A stretch of DNA of 6,421 bases from Cryomorphaceae bacterium (GTDB lineage Bacteria > Bacteroidota > Bacteroidia > Flavobacteriales > Schleiferiaceae): assembly GCA_003455605.1 (NCBI GenBank), contig DMQR01000186.1, forward strand, positions 1-6,421, written 5' to 3'. Every line of letters starts with the position of its first letter. Position 1 is the stretch's first letter. Shown in pieces: positions 1-5,471 of this stretch. Position numbers and translations under genes: made by a program. A model generated the notes under the pieces. It saw only the letters and a program-made list of their open reading frames with translations, searched no databases and was not told the DNA's origin.

Positions 1-2
1 AA

Positions 3-509
3 AAGGGGCAGCTGCAAGCACGGCGCAACTTCCAAGCCTGTGGAAATGCTTGGGCCGTAAGCAATGTGCAGTATGCCGCCAACGCCGATGAGGAAATGGC
101 CGCACTGTCCAACTTTGATCCTAAGCAAACCGCTATCGTACCACAGCAATACGCTTCAGAATTGGGCGGTAAAACCGACTTTGCACCAGCCCAAATAAAG
201 CTGACTACCTACGACCCAAAATTCTTGGAGTACAGCTTCGAAGGTGATGATGCCTTTGTAGTATTCTCAGAGATCTACTACGTAGGTTCCGACAACGATT
301 GGCAAGCCTATATCGATGGTAAAGCATTGGACCACCTCCGTGTGAACTACCTGTTGCGTGGCCTTCAAGTGTCTGCAGGTAAACATACCATTACCTTTGA
401 ATTCGCTCCCAAGTCCTACTATATGGGACGAAAGATCAACTTCGCAGGTTCAGGTATACTCCTACTACTATTAGGATGGATGGGCTGGAAACAGCGCAAG
501 GAAGCATAA
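3..509 (+). CDS. YfhO-like membrane protein, C-terminal part (5' end outside window)
   Basis: The reading frame is open from the left edge (first full codon at base 3) to a TAA at 507-509, giving the last 168 residues of a longer protein. The GTG at 66 is an internal valine, not a start, because the frame continues upstream with residues that fit the family (GNAWAVSNVQYAANADEEM). The segment GNAWxV...ADEEMAAL..FDPKQTAIV resembles the C-terminal soluble region of YfhO-type proteins of Bacteroidota. It is followed by a beta-rich stretch (EYSFEGDDAFVVFSEIYYVGSDNDWQAYIDG) and the closing YYMGRKINFAGSGILLLLLGWMGWKQRKEA, which is a final membrane helix with a basic cytoplasmic tail. YfhO proteins are large multi-pass membrane proteins linked in Firmicutes to glycosylation of lipoteichoic acid; the role in Bacteroidota is not established. 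The convergent neighbour is a glycosyltransferase, which agrees with a surface-glycan role. The family call is from remembered motifs, not a search. Confidence 0.8.
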   Translation, partial: KGQLQARRNFQACGNAWAVSNVQYAANADEEMAALSNFDPKQTAIVPQQYASELGGKTDFAPAQIKLTTYDPKFLEYSFEGDDAFVVFSEIYYVGSDNDWQAYIDGKALDHLRVNYLLRGLQVSAGKHTITFEFAPKSYYMGRKINFAGSGILLLLLGWMGWKQRKEA

Positions 510-510
510 A

Positions 511-536
511 AAATCCGCCCTCGGGGCGGCTTTTTT
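511..536. terminator. Bidirectional rho-independent terminator between convergent genes
   Basis: A perfect 6-bp stem, CCGCCC (515-520) with GGGCGG (524-529), closes a TCG loop. It has an A-run on its left and six Ts (531-536) on its right, so each strand reads as a GC-rich hairpin followed by a T-tract. It starts just after the TAA of the YfhO-like gene. On the minus strand the TAA of the glycosyltransferase (537-535) lies inside the flanking A/T tract, so the stop codon and terminator are fused. It should end transcription from both sides. Confidence 0.88.
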
Positions 537-1803
537 ATTTCAATATCTCTGTAAGCAGGCGCCTGGCCTGCGTATCCCGAGCATAATCAGTCATGTGAGA
601 CGCCTCTATTCTTGGTGATCCATTTTCGTAATGCTGTCGAACGTATTGAGCAATGGCTGCTTTATCCGAATAATCAAAACATTGCCCCGCTCCCGCATTA
701 TGAATGATGCGGGCTGCGTCACCTGCCGTGGGACCTAATCCTAAAATAGGGTTACCGGCGCCCAAGTAATCGAAGAGCTTCCCTGGAATGTGGCCGGTGG
801 CACTGGCAACATTTGGTAATAAAAACAGCATCATGTGACAATCGAGCAATTTTTGATTCAATGTCGCTTTAGGAATATATTCCTCAAAGGTCACTTCGAT
901 GTGATCGCCTCCTTGTGCTAAATCATCAGCACTTTTGCCGTCCCAAGACCCCACCACCTTGATACACATGGGAAAGCTCAAGGTGTTCAGCGCTGTGACC
1001 AATTCTGATACAGGGTATTGTGCTGCCAATGTTCCAGCATAGAGTAATGTAAAGACTTCAGGACGCTGAGGCTTCAATGATGCGAAATCCTCCGGATCAA
1101 AACCGTTGGTCAGCGTATACACACTACCTTTAGGCAGCCCGCTCTTTTTCTCATATAACTCGCTCCAGCTGGGACTCACGCTAATCAGGGCATCACAGCT
1201 CGAAAACACGTGACGCTCCAACTCCTTCTCAAACCAGCGCGTAAGTGCGGTAGGATAAAACTTGCGGTAATAATAAATATCGGTCCATGGATCTCTGAAA
1301 TCTGCGATCCATTGTATGCCTATATTCCTTTGGAGTTTGAGTCCAATTAATTGGGTACTGTGGGGCGGCGATGTTGTAATCCAATGGTTTACGCCATGCG
1401 CTTGAACAATATTCACAGCTGCCGCATAGGCATGAGCGTTCCAACCTTTACGTGCATCTGGAACAAAGAAATTTCCTCGAACAAACCTGGCCACTTTCTG
1501 TAAGAAGCTCACTTTCGCTTCTTCCCCAGAAAAACCGCTGAAGGGTACGGATTTCTTACCCGTAACCTTTTTGTATGCGCCGAACTTCTCTGAAGTATCG
1601 GTGCGGTGAACCGTGATGTTCGGATGCACCTCATCCAACAGTCCTTCATCGTGAAGCGGATACGTGGCCTTGTCAGCATCGACCGTCACCACATGTAATT
1701 CCACCCCTTCCCTAGCCAAGTATTTACTAAGCTTAAGCCAGCGTTGAACGCCCGGGCCTCCCGCGGGAGGCCAATAGTAGGTGATGATGCCTAATTTTTT
1801 CAC
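535..1803 (-). CDS. Glycosyltransferase, GT4-like (GT-B fold)
   Basis: A 422-residue protein of the size expected for a GT-B glycosyltransferase, likely cytoplasmic or peripheral at the membrane, transferring a sugar from a nucleotide-sugar donor. The N-terminal Rossmann half has the glycine-rich loop YYWPPAGGPGVQRWLKLSKYL (9-29) and the segment TTSPPHSTQLIGLKLQ...WIADFRDPW (143-173), typical of the group of GT4 enzymes common in Bacteroidota. The C-terminal half has TNGFD (232-236), YAGTL (255-259) and the donor-site segment GHIPGKLFDYLGAGNPIL (337-354). The usual E-x7-E pair of GT4 appears here as G337 and D345. Donor and acceptor cannot be told from sequence. The start is GTG at 1803-1801, overlapping the TGA of the upstream small gene (GTGA), which implies translational coupling; the peptide MKKLGIITYYWPP is a normal N-terminus for the family. 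Transcription ends at the shared terminator with the YfhO-like gene. Confidence 0.9.
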   Translation of the reverse strand: MKKLGIITYYWPPAGGPGVQRWLKLSKYLAREGVELHVVTVDADKATYPLHDEGLLDEVHPNITVHRTDTSEKFGAYKKVTGKKSVPFSGFSGEEAKVSFLQKVARFVRGNFFVPDARKGWNAHAYAAAVNIVQAHGVNHWITTSPPHSTQLIGLKLQRNIGIQWIADFRDPWTDIYYYRKFYPTALTRWFEKELERHVFSSCDALISVSPSWSELYEKKSGLPKGSVYTLTNGFDPEDFASLKPQRPEVFTLLYAGTLAAQYPVSELVTALNTLSFPMCIKVVGSWDGKSADDLAQGGDHIEVTFEEYIPKATLNQKLLDCHMMLFLLPNVASATGHIPGKLFDYLGAGNPILGLGPTAGDAARIIHNAGAGQCFDYSDKAAIAQYVRQHYENGSPRIEASHMTDYARDTQARRLLTEILK

Positions 1804-1982
1804 TTCTCGTCGTCTTTGACTTCTTCGTAATCCACATACTCACCCACATTCTTAGAGAATGTGCTGCTCTTCTTTTTCGGTGAAGACGTTGTAGGACTGG
1901 AAGGTCTGCCGCCCCCGAAAAATCTATCGAGCCATCTGAAGATGAAATAGGCAATTACCGTTAGGGCTATAAAACGAAGCAT
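1800..1982 (-). CDS. DUF4834-like small membrane protein
   Basis: A 60-residue protein starting at ATG 1982. It has one N-terminal membrane helix (MLRFIALTVIAYFIFRWLDRFF, about 1-22), a Gly/Pro/Ser-rich and then Lys-rich linker (GGGRPSSPTTSSPKKKSS), and an acidic tail NVGEYVDYEEVKDDEK. The tail resembles the GEYVDYEEVK ending I associate with DUF4834, a Bacteroidota family of unknown function. Topology is probably a membrane anchor with a charged cytoplasmic tail. The frame extends upstream to ATG 2027 and GTG 2033, but both lie inside the carB terminator hairpin, so ATG 1982 is preferred; it lacks a Shine-Dalgarno, as is common in this phylum. Its TGA overlaps the GTG of the glycosyltransferase, so the two are very likely co-translated and perhaps work together. 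No function is proposed. Confidence 0.82.
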   Translation of the reverse strand: MLRFIALTVIAYFIFRWLDRFFGGGRPSSPTTSSPKKKSSTFSKNVGEYVDYEEVKDDEK

Positions 1983-1987
1983 GGAGG

Positions 1988-1999
1988 CAAAAATTTTTG
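1988..1999. repeat. 12-bp perfect palindrome CAAAAATTTTTG
   Basis: The self-complementary CAAAAATTTTTG lies between the carB terminator tail and the ATG of the DUF4834-like gene, ending 5 bases before that start on the minus strand. Its right half on the minus strand (AATTTTTG) partly matches the TAnnTTTG -7 box. It could be a protein-binding site, part of a weak promoter, or simply an A/T tract; the sequence does not decide. Confidence 0.4.
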
Positions 2000-2006
2000 T
2001 TAAGAT

Positions 2007-2040
2007 AAAAAAGAATCCCAGCGCCATGGGCACTGGGATT
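2007..2040 (-). terminator. Rho-independent terminator of carB
   Basis: On the minus strand, 20 bases after the carB stop, AATCCCAG (2040-2033) pairs with CTGGGATT (2021-2014) in a perfect 8-bp stem. After one A/C mismatch, three more inner pairs (GCC/GGC) close a 3-base loop. The hairpin is followed by C and six Ts (2012-2007), a standard intrinsic terminator. It covers the region upstream of the DUF4834-like gene and rules against that gene's longer start choices. Confidence 0.87.
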
Positions 2041-2060
2041 TCCGTTTACGAACTGTTTCC

Positions 2061-4913
2061 TTAGCGGCTCAAGTAGAGGCTTCGCTCGCTGTATAATTTT
2101 CTGAAGGTCGAATCCTTCAAGTCTTTGATAAAGTGAATGGCTTCACCCGTTGATTTCATTTCAGGGCCTAGGGCCTTATTTACATTGGGGAATTTGTTGA
2201 AGCTGAAAATAGGAATCTTTACTGCATACCCATCTAATTCAGGATTAAAGGCGAAGTCAGAGACCTTCTTTGTACCTAACATTACCTTTGTCGCGTAATT
2301 CACATACGGCTCACCGTATGCCTTACAGATGAACGGTACGGTACGAGAAGCACGCGGGTTTGCTTCAATTATATATACTACATCGTCCTTGATAGCGAAC
2401 TGGATGTTTATTAACCCCTTGGTCTGAAGAGCCTTGGCAATATTTACCGTGTGTTCTTCAATCTGCTGCATCACCAATGGACCCAGGTTGAACGGTGGCA
2501 ATACTGCTGAACTATCTCCCGAATGAATACCACAAGGCTCAATATGCTCCATAATTCCGATGATATAGGCATTCTCCCCATCACAGATGGCATCTGCCTC
2601 TGCTTCTATGGCCCCGTCAAGGTAATGATCTAGTAATACACGGTTTCCCTCAAACTCTTTGAAAAGGTTCACTACGTGACGCTCTAGTTCAGCTTTATTT
2701 ATGACGATTTTCATTCCTTGACCACCTAATACATAAGAAGGTCGAACGAGAATTGGGAATCCGAGATTATCCGCGATATCCAATGCCTCATCTGCATTCG
2801 TAGCTACATCAAATTTTGGATAAGGGATGTTGATTTCTTTCAAAAGCGTAGAGAAACGACCACGGTCTTCAGCCAAATCCAGTGCATCGAATGAGGTACC
2901 GATGATTTCAATACCGTAACGGCTCAACTTTTCCGCTAGCTTCAATGCCGTCTGACCTCCGAGCTGTACAATAACTCCTCTTGGTTTTTCGTGCAGAATA
3001 ATGTCGTAGATGTGCTCCCAAAATACCGGCTCGAAGTACAACTTATCTGCGGTATCGAAATCTGTACTTACGGTTTCTGGGTTACAGTTGATCATGATGG
3101 TCTCATAGCCCTCTTCACGAGCGCTCAATACCCCATGAACGCAGCTGTAATCAAACTCAATCCCTTGACCTATACGGTTGGGACCAGAACCAAGAACGAC
3201 AATCTTTTCACGGTCTGTCACCACACTTTCATTCTCGATAATCTCCACACCGTCTGCTGTAACAAAGGAGTTTTCAAATGTCGAGTAATAATATGGTGTC
3301 TGTGCAGGGAATTCCGCCGCACAAGTATCCACTAATTTCCATACACGGTTGATGCCTAAATCTGTACGCTTACTGTGTACTTGACTTTCCAAGGCATGAA
3401 TCATGTGTGCGATTTGACGATCCGCAAAACCTTTCATCTTGGCCTCAAGGATCAAATCCTTCGGCAATGAATCCAATGTGTGTTTTTCGATCTCACCTTG
3501 AACACGAGCTAAATCCTCAATCTGCTTGAGGAACCACATATCTATTTTGGTGATATCGTAAATGGTACGGAGTGGAATGCCCATTTGGATCGCGTCGTAT
3601 ATGACGAACAATCGATCTGAAGAAGCATATTCTAATTTGTGGAGGATAGTATCCTGGTCCGTTAATCCTTTGCCATCTGCACCCAGACCATTACGTTTGA
3701 TTTCCAAGCTCTGTGCAGCTTTATGAAGTGCTTCTTGAAAACTTCGGCCAATTCCCATGACCTCGCCTACGGCCTTCATTTGAATGCCTAAACGGGTATC
3801 AGCGCCTTCAAACTTCTCGAAGTTCCAACGCGGGATTTTCACAATAACATAATCCAAGGTTGGCTCGAAGTAAGCGGTTGTGGTCTTCGTTATTTGGTTA
3901 TTGAGTTCATCAAGAGTATACCCAATTGCCATCTTCGCCGCCACTTTAGCAATAGGATATCCGGTGGCTTTGGACGCCAAGGCCGAAGAACGGCTTACAC
4001 GAGGATTAATCTCAATCGCAACGATATCTTCTTTTTCATTCGGGCTTACTGCAAACTGAACATTACAGCCTCCTGCAAAGGTTCCGATACTGCGCATCAT
4101 TTTGATGGCCATATCGCGCATCTTTTGGTACGTAGTATCGCTCAAGGTCATCGCCGGTGCCACCGTAATAGAATCACCCGTGTGGATTCCCATAGGATCC
4201 ATGTTCTCAATGGAACAAATGATGATTATGTTGTCGTTCTTGTCACGAAGCAACTCAAGCTCGTATTCCTTCCAACCAAGCAAGGCCTTATCAATCATTA
4301 CCTCGTGAATTGGACTGATTTCCAATCCACGACTCAATGCATCATCAAACTCCTCAGGTGTGTGTACAAAGGTCGCACCCGCTCCACCTAGGGTAAAGGA
4401 AGCGCGAACACACAATGGAAAACCGAACTCCTGAGCGGTTTCCTTACCACGCAAAAATGACTTTGCGATACGTGAAGGTGCCATCGGAATATCGATTTGC
4501 TCCATTAATTTACGGAACTCATCACGGTCCTCTGTAATATTAATGGCATCAATATCTACACCAATGATGCGCACATTGTGCTCTTCCCAAACTCCATGTT
4601 TATCTGCATCGATACACAAGTTCAAAGCCGTTTGACCACCCATAGTCGGCAGTACTACATCAATATCTGGATGTATTTTGAGGATTTCCTCGATATTTTC
4701 CACGGTCAATGCTTTTAGATAGATGTTATCGGCGATAACCTCATCTGTCATGATGGTGGCTGGATTAGAATTGATGAGTGTTACTGTGATTCCTTCTTCT
4801 CGAAGGCTTCGTGATGCTTGGGATCCGGAATAGTCAAATTCACAGGCTTGACCAATTACGATAGGACCAGACCCAATGATAAGGACGTGTTTGATGGTTT
4901 TGTCTTTCGGCAT
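2061..4913 (-). CDS. carB: Carbamoyl-phosphate synthase large chain, lacking the C-terminal allosteric domain
   Basis: CarB makes carbamoyl phosphate from bicarbonate, two ATP and ammonia delivered by the glutaminase CarA, feeding pyrimidine and arginine synthesis in the cytoplasm. The protein has two homologous ATP-grasp halves. The first (about 1-400, carboxyphosphate synthesis) shows GSGPIVIGQACEFDYSG (14-30), R130, R170, the GGAGATF loop (176-182), E216, H244 and EINPRVSRSS (301-310). The second (about 568-935, carbamate phosphorylation) shows GSGPNRIGQGIEFDYS (575-590), RPSYVLGGQGM (724-734) and EANPRASRT (850-858). Between them is the helical oligomerisation region. The family is usually about 1,070 residues; this one stops at 950 with YSERSLYLSR, where the MGS-like regulatory domain (E. 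coli about 936-1073) would begin. The stop is genuine: a terminator follows within 20 bases. ATG 4913 gives the canonical N-terminus. carA is not adjacent. It has its own promoter and terminator, so it appears monocistronic. Confidence 0.98.
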   Translation of the reverse strand: MPKDKTIKHVLIIGSGPIVIGQACEFDYSGSQASRSLREEGITVTLINSNPATIMTDEVIADNIYLKALTVENIEEILKIHPDIDVVLPTMGGQTALNLCIDADKHGVWEEHNVRIIGVDIDAINITEDRDEFRKLMEQIDIPMAPSRIAKSFLRGKETAQEFGFPLCVRASFTLGGAGATFVHTPEEFDDALSRGLEISPIHEVMIDKALLGWKEYELELLRDKNDNIIIICSIENMDPMGIHTGDSITVAPAMTLSDTTYQKMRDMAIKMMRSIGTFAGGCNVQFAVSPNEKEDIVAIEINPRVSRSSALASKATGYPIAKVAAKMAIGYTLDELNNQITKTTTAYFEPTLDYVIVKIPRWNFEKFEGADTRLGIQMKAVGEVMGIGRSFQEALHKAAQSLEIKRNGLGADGKGLTDQDTILHKLEYASSDRLFVIYDAIQMGIPLRTIYDITKIDMWFLKQIEDLARVQGEIEKHTLDSLPKDLILEAKMKGFADRQIAHMIHALESQVHSKRTDLGINRVWKLVDTCAAEFPAQTPYYYSTFENSFVTADGVEIIENESVVTDREKIVVLGSGPNRIGQGIEFDYSCVHGVLSAREEGYETIMINCNPETVSTDFDTADKLYFEPVFWEHIYDIILHEKPRGVIVQLGGQTALKLAEKLSRYGIEIIGTSFDALDLAEDRGRFSTLLKEINIPYPKFDVATNADEALDIADNLGFPILVRPSYVLGGQGMKIVINKAELERHVVNLFKEFEGNRVLLDHYLDGAIEAEADAICDGENAYIIGIMEHIEPCGIHSGDSSAVLPPFNLGPLVMQQIEEHTVNIAKALQTKGLINIQFAIKDDVVYIIEANPRASRTVPFICKAYGEPYVNYATKVMLGTKKVSDFAFNPELDGYAVKIPIFSFNKFPNVNKALGPEMKSTGEAIHFIKDLKDSTFRKLYSERSLYLSR

Positions 4914-4931
4914 GTGCTTTTAAGATTTGTA

Positions 4932-4962
4932 CAAAGTTAGGTGTGGATTAGACCAAAAAAAA
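4932..4962 (-). promoter_or_regulatory. Probable carB promoter (Bacteroidota type)
   Basis: On the minus strand TAACTTTG (4939-4932) matches the Bacteroidota -7 consensus TAnnTTTG exactly and lies 18 bases before the carB ATG, implying a leader of only about 10-15 bases. A TTTG at 4957-4954 is 14 bases upstream, shorter than the usual 19-21, so the -33 element is weak; a run of eight Ts (4962-4955) fills this region. The short leader leaves no room for a pyrimidine-responsive attenuator or riboswitch. Confidence 0.7.
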
Positions 4963-4984
4963 GGTGTTGCTTTCGGCAACACCT
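4955..4984 (-). terminator. Rho-independent terminator of rpmH
   Basis: On the minus strand AGGTGTTGC (4984-4976) pairs perfectly with GCAACACCT (4970-4962) around a 5-base loop (CGAAA), followed by a run of Ts (4962-4955). It begins about 25 bases after the rpmH stop and ends the rpmH transcript before carB. Its T-tract sits where the -33 region of the carB promoter would be. Confidence 0.9.
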
Positions 4985-5009
4985 ATATCTTATCAAAAGG
5001 TTTTGAACA

Positions 5010-5168
5010 TTACCCTTTGTAGTTTCCTTTATCACTAACAGTCAAGCTCTTGCGACCTTTTGCACGACGAGAAGCCAGCACCTTGCGGCCATCTGCTGAT
5101 TCCATTCTTGAGCGGAATCCGTGCTTGTTTTTGCGTTTTCTATTGCTGGGCTGGAATGTGCGTTTCAT
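5010..5168 (-). CDS. rpmH: Ribosomal protein bL34
   Basis: A 52-residue, very basic protein beginning [22 protein letters not shown] and continuing [22 protein letters not shown], which is the diagnostic bL34 sequence and the normal length for Bacteroidota. bL34 binds 23S rRNA in the large ribosomal subunit. The frame is open upstream to 5246, but those 26 codons ([15 protein letters not shown]...) have no family resemblance and run through the promoter; the start is ATG 5168. In many bacteria rpmH sits beside rnpA and dnaA; here its downstream neighbour is carB and no rnpA is seen, so it stands as a single-gene unit with its own promoter and terminator. Confidence 0.98.
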   Translation of the reverse strand: MKRTFQPSNRKRKNKHGFRSRMESADGRKVLASRRAKGRKSLTVSDKGNYKG

Positions 5169-5182
5169 AACAATATTAATTA

Positions 5183-5198
5183 CCCGATTATCTTCGGG
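5183..5198 (-). other. Small hairpin in the rpmH leader
   Basis: On the minus strand CCCGA (5198-5194) pairs with TCGGG (5187-5183) around a 6-base loop. It lies 4 bases after the -7 box, so it would be at or near the 5' end of the rpmH mRNA. It may stabilise the message or do nothing; only the pairing is observed. Confidence 0.45.
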
Positions 5199-5201
5199 GT
5201 G

Positions 5202-5231
5202 CAAATATATAGTAGAGTTTGTATTTAACAA
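5202..5231 (-). promoter_or_regulatory. rpmH promoter (TTG-N19-TATATTTG)
   Basis: On the minus strand TTG (5231-5229) is followed after exactly 19 bases by TATATTTG (5209-5202), a full match to the Bacteroidota primary sigma promoter (-33 TTG, -7 TAnnTTTG). The transcript would start near 5198-5195, giving a leader of about 30 bases before ATG 5168. Confidence 0.88.
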
Positions 5232-5239
5232 TCCCAGTG

Positions 5240-5263
5240 AAACCAAATTTTAAAAAAAGTTTA
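5240..5263 (-). promoter_or_regulatory. A+T-rich tract upstream of the rpmH promoter (UP-element-like)
   Basis: Just upstream of the rpmH -33 element, at roughly -44 to -66 from the inferred start, is a nearly pure A/T stretch with runs of seven T and TAAAATTT on the minus strand. Its position fits an UP element contacting the RNA polymerase alpha subunit, as expected for a highly expressed ribosomal gene. This is inferred from composition and spacing only. Confidence 0.4.
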
Positions 5264-5341
5264 AGCAGAGCAAGCCACAACAGAACACCATGAGAGATTT
5301 GGCCTATTACAGAAAAATGATTCTATCCCATTTATTCTCAC

Positions 5342-5349
5342 TACCTTCG
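5342..5349 (+). promoter_or_regulatory. Candidate -7 box of the helicase promoter
   Basis: TACCTTCG differs at one position from the TAnnTTTG consensus (C for the third T). It is followed by CCGC, a context often seen around Bacteroidota start sites. No TTG is found 17-23 bases upstream, so the -33 side is unsupported. It would place the start near 5355, leaving a leader of about 115 bases. It is the best plus-strand candidate in the divergent region 5169-5471. Confidence 0.5.
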
Positions 5350-5355
5350 CCGCTG

Positions 5356-5471
5356 AAATTAGGAGGCGTCTATCTTTCCAATGGCAGGGAACTTTTAACT
5401 GGGAAGCGCTGACGTCCAAGTGGCGCACCCAGCGGAACTGGGTAATTAAACCAGGGCTAAGTCCCGACATT
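5356..5471 (+). other. Probable long 5' leader of the helicase mRNA, with hairpin
   Basis: The stretch between the candidate promoter and the helicase ATG holds no gene. It contains a perfect 6-bp hairpin, ACCCAG (5427-5432) with CTGGGT (5438-5443) and loop CGGAA, without a following T-tract, so it is not a terminator. A weaker GGG/CCC pairing is at 5454-5465. AGGAGG at 5361-5366 precedes a five-codon ORF (MAGNF, 5381-5398) by 14 bases. The helicase frame is open upstream to 5265 but has no ATG, GTG or TTG there. Long structured leaders are known for some cold-induced DEAD-box helicase genes; whether this is one is inference. Confidence 0.45.

Noticed and set aside
66..509. Stand-alone 147-residue gene starting at GTG 66
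   Set aside because: The frame is open to the left edge and the upstream residues match the same family region, so this is the tail of a longer gene.
2991..3335. 114-residue plus-strand frame opposite carB
   Set aside because: It is antisense to a highly conserved coding region, without promoter or family resemblance.
3894..4391. 165-residue plus-strand frame opposite carB
   Set aside because: It lies fully inside carB on the other strand, has no recognisable motif and a composition expected of an antisense shadow.
5169..5246. 26-codon N-terminal extension of rpmH
   Set aside because: The extension crosses the rpmH promoter and is unlike any bL34 N-terminus; MKRTFQPS is the canonical start.
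5050..5253. 67-residue plus-strand frame opposite rpmH
   Set aside because: It is the antisense of rpmH and its promoter; no independent support.
5427..5443. Hairpin ACCCAG/CTGGGT as a terminator
   Set aside because: No T-tract follows and it lies upstream of the helicase start, so it fits a leader structure better.
5261..5470. 69-residue minus-strand frame in the rpmH-helicase spacer
   Set aside because: It overlaps the helicase leader and the rpmH upstream region, has no motif, and its residues look random.
5265..5471. In-frame upstream extension of the helicase
   Set aside because: The frame is open for 69 codons but has no ATG, GTG or TTG, and the peptide (many Trp and Arg) does not resemble helicase N-terminal regions.
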